A stretch of 64,000 nt of DNA. Source: Ruminococcus flavefaciens. Its GTDB lineage: Bacteria > Bacillota > Clostridia > Oscillospirales > Ruminococcaceae. A model generated the notes under the pieces. It saw only the letters and a program-made list of their open reading frames with translations. It was not told the origin of the DNA and did not search any database. The stretch lies in NCBI RefSeq assembly GCF_900119075.1, contig NZ_FPIP01000012.1, positions 23,893 to 87,892 on the forward strand. Reading direction: 5' to 3'. A program made the position numbers and the translations under genes. The stretch's first letter is position 1; each line of letters begins with the position of its first letter. Shown here piece after piece: positions 53,466-62,107 of this stretch.

Positions 53466-54533
53466 ATGGAAATCAAATTCACAAAGGCAGCAAGCCTCAA
53501 GGCTAAGCCACAGCCAGGCGACAAGCTCGGCTTCGGTCACATCTTTACAGACTATATGCTCGTTATGCCTTACGATGAGGGCAAGGGCTGGCACGATCCT
53601 GAGATCAAGCCATACGCTCCTATCGAGCTCTCACCTGCCGCTATGTGTCTCCACTACGGTCAGGAAGTTTTCGAGGGCTTAAAAGCTTACAGAACTGCTG
53701 ACGGCAAGGTACAGCTCTTCCGTCCAGAGGAGAACTTCAAGAGACTCAATGACTCAAACAAGAGACTGGTTATCCCTGAGCTCCCTGTTGAGCTTGGCAT
53801 GAAGTGCCTCACAGAGCTCATCAAGGTTGAGAAGGACTGGGTTCCTTCAAAGGAAGGCGAGTCACTCTATATCCGTCCTTTCATCATCGCAGTTGATCCG
53901 TTCCTCGGCGTTAAACCGGGCGCTCAGTATCTCTTCATCATCATTCTCTCACCTTCAGGCGCTTACTATGAGAGCGGTCTCAACCCTGTAAACATCTACG
54001 TTGAGAGCAAGTATGTCCGTGCTGTAAGAGGCGGTATGGGCTTCGCTAAGACAGGCGGCAACTACGCTGCTTCTCTTATCGGACAGGACGAGGCTCACAA
54101 GCAGAATTACTCACAGGTTCTCTGGCTCGACGGCGTTGAGCAGAAGTACATCGAGGAAGTCGGCGCTATGAACATCTTCTTCGTAATCGACGGCAAGGTA
54201 GTAACTCCTATGCTTCAGGGCTCTATCCTCCCGGGTATCACAAGAAAGTCCGCTATCGAGGTTTGCAAGAGCAAGGGACTCACTGTTGAGGAGAGACGTA
54301 TCGACATTCAGGAGATCGCTGACGCTTACGACGCAGGCAAGCTGGACGAAGTATTCGGTACAGGTACTGCTGCTGTTATCTCACCTGTTGGTCACCTCAA
54401 GTGGAATGACAAGGTTATGGAGATCAACGGCAACAAGATCGGTAAGATCTCACAGATGCTCTATGATACAATGACAGGTATCCAGTGGGGCAAGATCGAG
54501 GATACATTCAACTGGATCGTTCCAATCGACTAA
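53466..54533 (+). CDS. ilvE: branched-chain amino acid aminotransferase
   Basis: PLP fold-type IV enzyme for Val, Leu and Ile, 355 residues, the large (type II) form. [13 protein letters not shown] near residue 62, the PLP lysine in [12 protein letters not shown] near 195, EVGAMNIFF and [10 protein letters not shown] are the family blocks. I start at ATG 53466; a TTG 9 bases earlier is too close to the AGAAGG ribosome binding site. Confidence 0.97.
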   Translation: MEIKFTKAASLKAKPQPGDKLGFGHIFTDYMLVMPYDEGKGWHDPEIKPYAPIELSPAAMCLHYGQEVFEGLKAYRTADGKVQLFRPEENFKRLNDSNKRLVIPELPVELGMKCLTELIKVEKDWVPSKEGESLYIRPFIIAVDPFLGVKPGAQYLFIIILSPSGAYYESGLNPVNIYVESKYVRAVRGGMGFAKTGGNYAASLIGQDEAHKQNYSQVLWLDGVEQKYIEEVGAMNIFFVIDGKVVTPMLQGSILPGITRKSAIEVCKSKGLTVEERRIDIQEIADAYDAGKLDEVFGTGTAAVISPVGHLKWNDKVMEINGNKIGKISQMLYDTMTGIQWGKIEDTFNWIVPID

Positions 54534-54550
54534 TCATTAATAGTAATACC

Positions 54551-54580
54551 AAAGGCGCTTCCGAAACGGAAGCGCCTTTT
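54551..54580 (+). terminator. terminator of ilvE
   Basis: AAAGGCGCTTCCG/CGGAAGCGCCTTTT, AAA loop. Confidence 0.94.
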
Positions 54581-54582
54581 AA

Positions 54583-54608
54583 AACGGGCGGATAGTTATC
54601 CGCCCGTT
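54583..54608. repeat. single hairpin module between convergent genes
   Basis: ACGGGCGGATA/TATCCGCCCGT, the same core as the interspersed modules but with CGTT at both ends; probably the terminator of the YfhO-like gene on the minus strand. Confidence 0.7.
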
Positions 54609-54612
54609 GTTT

Positions 54613-57228
54613 TTATTTGCTTGTTTTATTTTCAGCTTTTTCCTTTGTAGCCTTTTCAGTTTCTGAAGCCTTACTGCTGTCATTTATAACGATATCATAA
54701 AAATCCTCTGTAGCGATAGCGTCTCCCTGTGATACATAATCATAGGTATGAGCAGTTCCGTATTCCTTTTCCTTTCCGCGGAAACGGCGGCATATGAGAA
54801 GATACAGAACCAATGCTGCCAATGCTGATACAGAAATGATAAAACCATACTTTAGTCCGGGAGTCTCATAGCGGAATACTATGGTATTATTTCCGCTTTC
54901 TGCCTTTACTGCCATAAGACCGCTATCGACCTTTTCTATATCTGCTGGCTTGCCGTTTACCTCCGCCGACCAGCCGCTGCTGTAAGGCACGCTGAAAAAT
55001 ACCAGCTGAGGCTTATCGAGCTCTATCTCCGATTCAAAGCCATAGGAATCGAATCTGAATGATTTTGAAGCTTTTTCCTGTTTTTCTTTGCAGAGCTCTA
55101 TATATTCCTCTTCTTCAAACTCCTTATCAGCCGTTACGGGACTCTCGGTAAGTATATCCGAGTATCTGTCGATCTGCTCATCTGAAAGAACAAGAGCTTT
55201 CATAAGAGCACCTTCTCGCTGTAAAGGCTCAAGCTCACTTGCCTTATCCTCTGAAATGTACTTGTCATAGGCTATTCCCATTGGGATATAAAGCTTATTC
55301 TCGTATATTTCATAGTACTCGTTCTCACTGACATATTCAAAGCCAGGTAGAGCTTCTGTGATATTTACCATATTAGGATCAATCGCATCTTCATCACTTA
55401 TTCCAAGCTTTTCCATAAGGAGCTCTGTGTTTTTTATCCTCGCTCTTTCTGTTGAACTTACCGCTTCTGCAACACCAGACGCAAACTTCATATTACTTTT
55501 CTTTTCACGGTAATAATACTTTGTAGAAAAAAGCGCCCGTAAAGGATATTGACTGATAGAAGGTCTTGAGGATTCTCCGCGCTTAATATCGATTGAATTA
55601 TAAAATTCTATTATTGACGGCTCAACAACGCTGTGGAAAGCTCTTATATTAGGCAGCTTCCAGAACATCGGATAATTGTCACATCCCTTTGATATTTCAA
55701 TACGGAAGAAATTATTCTCTGAAACATTCTCATAAACATTATCTGCCGCATTTATAGCATGTTCATCATAATTAGAATCACTGCCATTTTTATAAAATGT
55801 TCCGTAATACATAGTATTGCATACAAGTCCGATGACAAAAACAGCTGTAGTCCAGAGCATTGCCTTTTCATAAGGCTTTCCGCGTTTTTTCATATCAAAG
55901 AGATATCCTGCAATAAGCAGACTGAATAAGGCGATAGCAACAGTAATAAAGAAATACCCCAGATCATTTGGAACAGAGAAAAGTACTACTGTTTCATCGT
56001 CTATGATCTTACTTGGCATAAGCGACTGTACGATAAACGCTGCAAGCACCACAAGCGAGAATATTATCGCAGGCTTTATATTAATGCCCTCTTCGTCTAT
56101 AGTACGCGCAGTCATCATTGCAAATATAAGTATGGGCATATAGAACCAGCGTGCGTAATAATAGCTGTTCGCCGCCTGAAACAGGCTGTTAAGCACAGGA
56201 ACAAAGGCAAATATTATCAGACAGTATGACAAACGTGTTGCCCAGTGCTTTCTGTGAGTACGCATGAATGTTATTACTCCCAGCATTCCGAGCAACGGGA
56301 AGTATCCGCCTATTGATGTCCATTTTGATTCAGTATCGAAGAGAATCGGATATGCAGGCGGATCTGACGGCATAAAGAAAGTCTGTATTACTTTTAGAAT
56401 AGTTACCCGATCATCATAAAGTAAAATCTCTGTATCATACATCTTAGAATCAACACGAGGATTATTGATAACACCAAAGAATGACGGAACTAATATAATA
56501 CCTGCAATTGCAGTACCTATTATCGCTTCTATGCATAATCCGAAAAACTTCTTCCATGAGGTATGGAAATCAGGACATTTCATTCTGAACAGATAGTAAA
56601 GAATAAGGAAAACCACCTGTCCGCAGAAGAAATAGTAATTAATAGCCGCCATCAACGCAACAGTGACCGCAAAAACACCTTTTCGGTGATTATTGATGTT
56701 TTCCTCCATAGCAATAAGCATAAGAGGGAAAAATGCTGTAACGTCATGGAAATGATTAAAAAAGATATTATATATCTGGAATCCTGAAAAAGCATACAGC
56801 AATGCCCCCGTTAAGGCTGTAGTCTTACCGCGCACAAATCTTCTTATATACACATAGGAAGTAAGCGTCGCCAAACCGTGCTTCACTGCAAGAAGCACAG
56901 GCATTGAATAGGTCACTGCCCAGCGAGGCAAAAGAACTGTCAGCCAGAAAAACGGGCTTCCCAAAAGATAGAAGGAATATGACGATATAAAGCCTGTTCC
57001 AAGGTCAGTATACCAGTTCCAGCCAAACTGACCTCCGCGTACCGCGTCGTTTGCAAGATTGTAGAACGGAATCTGCTGTGCATTATAGTCGCCGTAATAT
57101 ACAAAAATACCGTTTCCCCTTATGATAAGCGGTATCAAAGTTATCATCATTATGGCAAATCCAAGCAAAAATACAAGTCCGTACCTTTCCTTTGACCTTT
57201 TACTCAGCCAATTATCTGTTTTTTCCAT
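54613..57228 (-). CDS. YfhO-like polytopic membrane protein
   Basis: 871 residues from ATG 57228, 5 bases after GGAGG. About 14 membrane segments: the first 470 residues are polytopic with the YfhO opening (YYGDYNAQQIPFYNLANDAVRGGQFGWNW-like Asp/Asn-rich loop), followed by a soluble region (about 500-790) and a last membrane segment near 795-815. YfhO family proteins glycosylate wall polymers such as lipoteichoic acid. The C-terminal Glu/Lys-rich tail is cytoplasmic. A single-gene unit. Confidence 0.86.
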   Translation of the reverse strand: MEKTDNWLSKRSKERYGLVFLLGFAIMMITLIPLIIRGNGIFVYYGDYNAQQIPFYNLANDAVRGGQFGWNWYTDLGTGFISSYSFYLLGSPFFWLTVLLPRWAVTYSMPVLLAVKHGLATLTSYVYIRRFVRGKTTALTGALLYAFSGFQIYNIFFNHFHDVTAFFPLMLIAMEENINNHRKGVFAVTVALMAAINYYFFCGQVVFLILYYLFRMKCPDFHTSWKKFFGLCIEAIIGTAIAGIILVPSFFGVINNPRVDSKMYDTEILLYDDRVTILKVIQTFFMPSDPPAYPILFDTESKWTSIGGYFPLLGMLGVITFMRTHRKHWATRLSYCLIIFAFVPVLNSLFQAANSYYYARWFYMPILIFAMMTARTIDEEGINIKPAIIFSLVVLAAFIVQSLMPSKIIDDETVVLFSVPNDLGYFFITVAIALFSLLIAGYLFDMKKRGKPYEKAMLWTTAVFVIGLVCNTMYYGTFYKNGSDSNYDEHAINAADNVYENVSENNFFRIEISKGCDNYPMFWKLPNIRAFHSVVEPSIIEFYNSIDIKRGESSRPSISQYPLRALFSTKYYYREKKSNMKFASGVAEAVSSTERARIKNTELLMEKLGISDEDAIDPNMVNITEALPGFEYVSENEYYEIYENKLYIPMGIAYDKYISEDKASELEPLQREGALMKALVLSDEQIDRYSDILTESPVTADKEFEEEEYIELCKEKQEKASKSFRFDSYGFESEIELDKPQLVFFSVPYSSGWSAEVNGKPADIEKVDSGLMAVKAESGNNTIVFRYETPGLKYGFIISVSALAALVLYLLICRRFRGKEKEYGTAHTYDYVSQGDAIATEDFYDIVINDSSKASETEKATKEKAENKTSK

Positions 57229-57319
57229 ATAAGCCTCCAAAACAAAATATATAGTAATTATAGCACATATTCAATAAAAAAACAATAATCGCCGCACCTA
57301 TTTGCATAATTTTTATTAA

Positions 57320-57350
57320 TTGTCACTTCTCTCCGTCTTTTCATATAATA
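57320..57350 (+). promoter_or_regulatory. dpaA promoter, possibly sporulation-specific
   Basis: CATATAATA at 57342-57350 fits the mother-cell sigma-E/sigma-K -10 (CATA-N3-TA), with an AC 15 bases upstream. The same bases also fit a sigma-A promoter (TTGTCA 57320-57325, 18-base spacer, TATAAT 57344-57349). Confidence 0.5.
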
Positions 57351-57401
57351 AAGCGATTAGCGATAATCACTTTATGCCGATACGGCGGATTGGAGTTATC
57401 T

Positions 57402-58265
57402 ATGACAAGACCTAAAATACTTATTGCAGGCGGAGACACGCGCCAGCTCTACTGTGCTGACCATCTCTCACGCGACTTCGATATAAAGCTCATTGGCTTC
57501 GACAAGGAATACTCAGACTTGGCAGCTAAGCTGCCATTTGCGGACAGCTCGGACCGCGGCAGCTTCGATTATGCTGTGCTGCCTGCGCCCTCTCTGGGGC
57601 AGGACGGCTACATCTACACGCCCTGCTTTTCGTCGGAACTAACAGCCGATACTATCGACGGCTTTCTCAGCGGCGACGGCATTATTTACGCAGGCAAGAC
57701 AGACGACAGACTGCGCCGTATGCTGCCGCACCGCGAGATATACGACTACCTCACCCGTGAGGAGCTCAATCTGCGAAACGCAGTCCCCACTGCCGAGGGA
57801 GCTGTACAGCTTGCCCTTGAGGAGCTCCCCGTTACCCTCAACGGACTGAAAGTCCTGATAGTTGGCATGGGCAGGATAGGCTGCGCCCTTGCGGAGATAC
57901 TGAAAGGCTTCGGCGCTGACATCACAGCCGCTGTCCATAATCCACGGGGAGCTGCAAAGGCTCGGCTCCACGGCATAAGCTCCGTACCCACAAAACGGCT
58001 CAGAGGAGACTACGGGCTTATTTTCAACACTGCGCCAAAGCTCATATTCGACAGGGAGCTCCTCAGCCGTTTTGAGCCCTCTGCGCTGTTCATAGACCTC
58101 GCCTCGAAGCCGGGGGGTATTGACCTTACCGCAGCCTCAAAGCTTGGAATAAGAGCAATCTGGGCGCTGGGACTGCCGGGGAAAACGGCTCCCGTCACCT
58201 CGGGCGAGATAATCGCCGATACCGTATGCGCCATGATAGCTGAAAGGGGTGAGGACAGTGAGTGA
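57402..58265 (+). CDS. dpaA: dipicolinate synthase subunit A
   Basis: Oxidises dihydrodipicolinate-derived intermediate to dipicolinic acid for the spore core; 287 residues. N-terminal ILIAGGDTRQLYCADHL and the second Rossmann motif VLIVGMGRIGCALAEIL near residue 152 match SpoVFA. ATG 57402 after GGAG. Its stop overlaps the start of dpaB, so the two subunits are translationally coupled. Confidence 0.93.
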   Translation: MTRPKILIAGGDTRQLYCADHLSRDFDIKLIGFDKEYSDLAAKLPFADSSDRGSFDYAVLPAPSLGQDGYIYTPCFSSELTADTIDGFLSGDGIIYAGKTDDRLRRMLPHREIYDYLTREELNLRNAVPTAEGAVQLALEELPVTLNGLKVLIVGMGRIGCALAEILKGFGADITAAVHNPRGAAKARLHGISSVPTKRLRGDYGLIFNTAPKLIFDRELLSRFEPSALFIDLASKPGGIDLTAASKLGIRAIWALGLPGKTAPVTSGEIIADTVCAMIAERGEDSE

Positions 58266-58857
58266 TATCCTCAAAGGCCTTCGCATAGGCTACGCCATGA
58301 CGGGCTCGTTCTGCACCTTTCAGCGGAGCTTTGAGCAGGCGGAGATACTCATCGAATACGGCGCGGAGCTTCTCCCCATAATGTCTAAACACGCCGCTTC
58401 AACGTCAACACGCTTCGGAACAGCCGAAGAAAATCTCGAAAAGCTCCGCAGCATCACAGGAAAAGACGTAATAACGACCGTTTCCGCCGCAGAACCCATA
58501 GGTCCCAAGGAGCTGACGGACATTATGGTAGTGGCTCCCTGCACCTCGAATACCGCTGCAAAGCTTGCCGCATCAATAACCGATACCGCCGTTACTATGG
58601 CTGTGAAGTCTCATCTGCGCCGCGGAAAGCCCGTAGTTCTCACCATTGCTTCAAACGACTCCCTTATGGGCTCGGCTAAAAATCTTGGAGAGCTGTTTAA
58701 CCGCAAGAATTATTTCTTCGTGCCAATGGTACAGGACGACTGGATAAACAAGCCTGCTTCCCTTGTGGCGGAGTTCTCAATGCTCCCGCAGGCAATAGAA
58801 GCCGCTATGAACGGCATTCAGCTTCGCCCCATAATCTATCACGAATACAGAAAGTGA
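58258..58857 (+). CDS. dpaB: dipicolinate synthase subunit B
   Basis: Flavoprotein-like partner of DpaA, 199 residues, normal family length. GYAMTGSFCTFQRSF at the start, VVAPCTSNTAAKLA near 100 and a final MLPQAIEAA are characteristic of SpoVFB. I chose GTG 58258 with AGGGG upstream; a GTG at 58249 is in frame but has no room for a binding site. Overlaps dpaA by 8 bases. No terminator is seen before the MFS promoter. Confidence 0.92.
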   Translation: MSDILKGLRIGYAMTGSFCTFQRSFEQAEILIEYGAELLPIMSKHAASTSTRFGTAEENLEKLRSITGKDVITTVSAAEPIGPKELTDIMVVAPCTSNTAAKLAASITDTAVTMAVKSHLRRGKPVVLTIASNDSLMGSAKNLGELFNRKNYFFVPMVQDDWINKPASLVAEFSMLPQAIEAAMNGIQLRPIIYHEYRK

Positions 58858-58863
58858 AAAAAC

Positions 58864-58892
58864 TTGACAAAGGCGCGTTTACCTGTTATAAT
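58864..58892 (+). promoter_or_regulatory. consensus promoter of the MFS leader
   Basis: Perfect TTGACA (58864-58869), 17-base spacer, TATAAT (58887-58892), the strongest promoter match seen in the window. Confidence 0.93.
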
Positions 58893-58935
58893 ATCAAATA
58901 AGTACAAACCATTTTACAGATAAGAGGCTGATAGT

Positions 58936-59028
58936 ATGTGTTATAAAAACGTAAACATACAACTTGGAAAAGGCGATGTTTTCCCGACTGTGGGGATAGT
59001 GCGCCCTTTTTCAGCTTTAGTCGGGTAA
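58936..59028 (+). CDS. 30-codon leader ORF upstream of the MFS transporter
   Basis: ATG 58936, preceded by AAGAGG 9 bases upstream, 30 codons, TAA 59026. The peptide begins MCYKNVNIQL and ends FSALVG. Its last 15 codons cover the hairpin CCCGACT (58983-58989)/AGTCGGG (59019-59025), so a translating ribosome would prevent that fold. This geometry suggests a ribosome-controlled attenuator, as known for many ribosome-targeting-drug resistance genes; the inducing signal is not known. Confidence 0.6.
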   Translation: MCYKNVNIQLGKGDVFPTVGIVRPFSALVG

Positions 59029-59076
59029 AGTCAAAAGGCCTCCTGAATCTGTAAAAGTAACGATATATCGCGCATT

Positions 59077-59119
59077 ATCTCCTTAACGACGACCAAATTC
59101 AAGTTAAGGAGATTTTTTT
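59077..59119 (+). terminator. leader terminator overlapping the MFS ribosome binding site
   Basis: Arms ATCTCCTTAAC (59077-59087) and GTTAAGGAGAT (59103-59113), 11 bp with a 15-base loop, then T7 directly abutting the ATG at 59120. The AAGGAG ribosome binding site lies in the right arm, so the fold blocks both transcription and translation. Confidence 0.85.
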
Positions 59120-60208
59120 ATGCTCAATATCAGAAAACAGCTTTCAAGGCTGTATTTATCATCAGTAATAAGCAATCTGACAATAACTGGAGCATGGCTG
59201 GCGATACTCGCCTCCCGCGGATTCAGCCTTGTGGAGATAGGCATTTCCGAGACCGTATTCCATATAACAAGCATTATTTTCGAGCTTCCCTCGGGAGTCA
59301 TGGCTGACGTGTTCGGACGGAAGAAAATGCTCATAGTCAGCAATATCATGTACACCATAGCTACCCTCATAATGATAGCGTCAAACAGCCTTTTCACGGT
59401 CTGCCTGTCCATTGCATTCCACGCCCTGACATACAATTTTTCATCGGGCACAGGCGACGCTCTTGCCTATGACTCCATGAAAAAGGCAAGGATACACAGC
59501 AAATTCGAGCGCTATGAGTCCAATCAGCTCATAATCTACAGAGTTTGCACGGGAATATCCACACTTTGCGCAGGATTTGCCCTGACAATAGGCTACAAGC
59601 TCGCCTATGCCACAGACCTGATAGCCTGTGCGGCGCAGTTTATAGTGCTTTCCACGCTTACAGAGGTAAACGCCAAGGAAAAAGCCGACGAACAAAGGCT
59701 ATTTGCAAAAATAGCCGAATGCTTCAGGGAAAGCTTCATATTCCTCAAAGAAGCAAAAAAGGCTCTGGGACTCATGTTCTGCAATTCCTTTGTGGGAGCG
59801 CTGGATATCCTCCTGCTGTTCTTTCTGCAAGCAAAGCTCCCCGAAAAGGGCATACCAAAGTGGGGACTTGGCGTGGCGCTCCTGTTTATGGAGCTTGGCG
59901 GCGTTGTGGGCTCAAAACTGATACTCCGCCTGCCCAAGGTAGGATATAAGGTGATTTTCGCAGTTACCTCGGCACTGGTCCTTACGGGAATATTTGCAGA
60001 GCACTCCCGAAGCTTTGTCATTATGGCGATAGGCGGATTTATAGCCGCCGTGGGCGATGACGCCCTGCAAGTCCGCACAAATGCAAAGCTGCAAAAGATG
60101 TTCCCTTCGGAACAGCGAGCAACTCTTACCTCGGTGGAGTCATTCACCTTTTCCGTTATTATGATAGTGCTGTCGCCCCTTGCAGGATTTGTGTTTATTT
60201 ACTGGTAA
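59120..60208 (+). CDS. MFS efflux transporter
   Basis: 362 residues with about eleven or twelve membrane segments. The first cytoplasmic loop has the MFS motif A in the form GVMADVFGRKK. Such GVMAD...GRKK proteins are mostly drug/H+ antiporters; the exact substrate cannot be told, but the leader ORF and terminator arrangement favours induction by an inhibitor of translation. The protein is shorter than the usual 400 residues and ends in the last helix (FVFIYW). Confidence 0.85.
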   Translation: MLNIRKQLSRLYLSSVISNLTITGAWLAILASRGFSLVEIGISETVFHITSIIFELPSGVMADVFGRKKMLIVSNIMYTIATLIMIASNSLFTVCLSIAFHALTYNFSSGTGDALAYDSMKKARIHSKFERYESNQLIIYRVCTGISTLCAGFALTIGYKLAYATDLIACAAQFIVLSTLTEVNAKEKADEQRLFAKIAECFRESFIFLKEAKKALGLMFCNSFVGALDILLLFFLQAKLPEKGIPKWGLGVALLFMELGGVVGSKLILRLPKVGYKVIFAVTSALVLTGIFAEHSRSFVIMAIGGFIAAVGDDALQVRTNAKLQKMFPSEQRATLTSVESFTFSVIMIVLSPLAGFVFIYW

Positions 60209-60212
60209 AAAA

Positions 60213-60511
60213 TAAACGGCGGTCTTAACCGTAGTACTTATAAAGAAGTTTTATGCTTATTATTGAGAGAACCCCTTTTGAAAAAGGGGCTTCTCTCAAA
60301 CTCTCTCCCTAAAACTTTCGTTTTGTTTTTTCTCAGATAGGGCGCACCTGCATTTTTGCAGATTTTTTCATTTATGAAGCGCCCTATCTGTGAAAAAACA
60401 AGATAAAAGTCTTTGAAAAGGGGTATGGGGGAGAACCTTTCCTCAGAAAGGTTTCCCCCATAATTAACTATAAGCTTCTATATGAGTATCACGGTTAAGG
60501 TCGCCGTTTTA
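60213..60511. repeat. 300-bp composite inverted-repeat element (MITE-like)
   Basis: Outer arms of about 40 bases (TAAACGGCGGTCTTAACCGT from 60213 and its near complement ending 60511) enclose three inner hairpins: GAGAGAACCCC/GGGGCTTCTCTC near 60266-60298, AGATAGGGCGC/GCGCCCTATCT near 60336-60390, and TATGGGGGA/TCCCCCATA near 60426-60462. The left end starts 5 bases after the MFS stop, and the right end contains the stop codon of the next gene. No transposase is present. Confidence 0.8.
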
Positions 60512-62059
60512 TGATTCTTTTTCCATATAATAATCATAGGTTGATATCGGTATCTCAATATATTCCTTATCCTTTGAAGGTTCAATGTCATGATACAGGA
60601 TACTATACTCAGAAAAGTAGTAATTTCCTACATGCTCACGGTTGGTAAACAGACCATTGTCAAGATCGTCTAAAGAGTATTCGCTGTATGGAAGCAGGAT
60701 TATTTTTATACTTTTTTCACCTGACTCCAATTGTTCCCTGATGTATCTGTATCTCACATCATCAAAGCATCTGTTTGTAAGGCTCACCAATGACATAGCG
60801 AAAACAAATGCAATAGATACTGTCCCCACTGCTCTGTCAAGCAGGCTCAAAACTCTTTCAGGCTTTTTCATATTAATAACTGAAAAAATCATTTCTCCGC
60901 ACAAAAGCATCCAGAAGACATAATTAGCAAAAAAACAACGCGGAGTCACGGGACTTACCAAAATAAAAGGCAACGTCACCAACAAAGAGCTTATAATATA
61001 TATATAAGATCGCATTCTCCCATTTTTATCAAGAAACACGTTTATCAGATATACTATCGAGACAATGTAAATAAACGAAAATGCCGTCTCAATTGCAACT
61101 ATCCTCATCGCAGCATTAAGTGGTCTAAAATTTGAAAAACATGATGTAAAAACAGAATACCCTGAATAAAGCCAACAAACAGTTAATGTCAATTTCAGAT
61201 ATTTAGGTTTATTAATACCATTAAATTTTCCAAATAATAATAAGGTAAAGCATATCGATATAATAACAGAAGCTATCCAGTAATCCTTTGAATAATGAAC
61301 TGCAACATAAGAAAAAGCGGACTGCATAATATCAAAAAAATCGAGCTTCAAAGATCTGCCCCCAACAATGTCGGCCCCTGAAAAAATACCAGAATATACA
61401 CCATTATTAAACATTAGAAAGCAAGCAATCATTGTTCCGAACATAAAAAAGAAAGAATGCAAAATACAATTTTTTTTGCTTTTTAAAACAATAATAAATA
61501 AAGCAATTGAAAGCACAACATTATATATTGTTATATGCTCAACACAAAGTCCGCCAACTAATCCGATCAAAAGGAAAAAAATAGCGATTGGCTTTTGGGG
61601 AATATAGTTGTCAAAGCAGCATTTGAAAATAAACAAAAGATAAAACACAATAATGACCATAGAAAAAACATAATTAGGGAAACCGCTGATCCAATGAATC
61701 GTCTCCCTATACGTCGCAGAAGGGATCATAATAAGCAAAATAAGTCCGAAATAGTATTTAAGATTAAAAGCAGCTTTCTGAAAATCAATGAGCTTGCCAA
61801 TAAAGTATATGAAAAGAAAAAGAGTGACAGTAACAAATATTATTCTGAAAGATGTACTCCTAACAAGCACAATGGTGATCCAATTTGAAAAAAGCCTTCC
61901 ATTCGGAGCACTCCAACCTTCAAGCTTTGACTCTTCAACTGAATAATACCACAAATAATCGTCGCCGATCATAAAAAGAGAAAATGCAGATATGATGGAA
62001 AAGATTACTATCAATAATATAGGGAAAAAAGCTTTATTTTCTGTAATTCTTTTTAACAT
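60509..62059 (-). CDS. DUF6056-like polytopic membrane protein
   Basis: 516 residues from ATG 62059 (MLKRITEN), with a GGCGGTGA upstream. About ten to twelve membrane segments and an early loop GDDYLWYYSVEESKLEGWSAPNGR that pairs an Asp-Asp with a distal Asn-Gly-Arg, similar to lipid-dependent GT-C sugar transferases, though the family is of unknown function. Much more AT rich than the metabolic genes. Its stop codon lies in the inverted-repeat element. A paralogue sits directly upstream (48 bases). Confidence 0.72.
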   Translation of the reverse strand: MLKRITENKAFFPILLIVIFSIISAFSLFMIGDDYLWYYSVEESKLEGWSAPNGRLFSNWITIVLVRSTSFRIIFVTVTLFLFIYFIGKLIDFQKAAFNLKYYFGLILLIMIPSATYRETIHWISGFPNYVFSMVIIVFYLLFIFKCCFDNYIPQKPIAIFFLLIGLVGGLCVEHITIYNVVLSIALFIIVLKSKKNCILHSFFFMFGTMIACFLMFNNGVYSGIFSGADIVGGRSLKLDFFDIMQSAFSYVAVHYSKDYWIASVIISICFTLLLFGKFNGINKPKYLKLTLTVCWLYSGYSVFTSCFSNFRPLNAAMRIVAIETAFSFIYIVSIVYLINVFLDKNGRMRSYIYIISSLLVTLPFILVSPVTPRCFFANYVFWMLLCGEMIFSVINMKKPERVLSLLDRAVGTVSIAFVFAMSLVSLTNRCFDDVRYRYIREQLESGEKSIKIILLPYSEYSLDDLDNGLFTNREHVGNYYFSEYSILYHDIEPSKDKEYIEIPISTYDYYMEKES

Positions 62060-62107
62060 ATAATCACCGCCTAAACATAAACAAACTACTGTCAAAAAAA
62101 CAACTAA

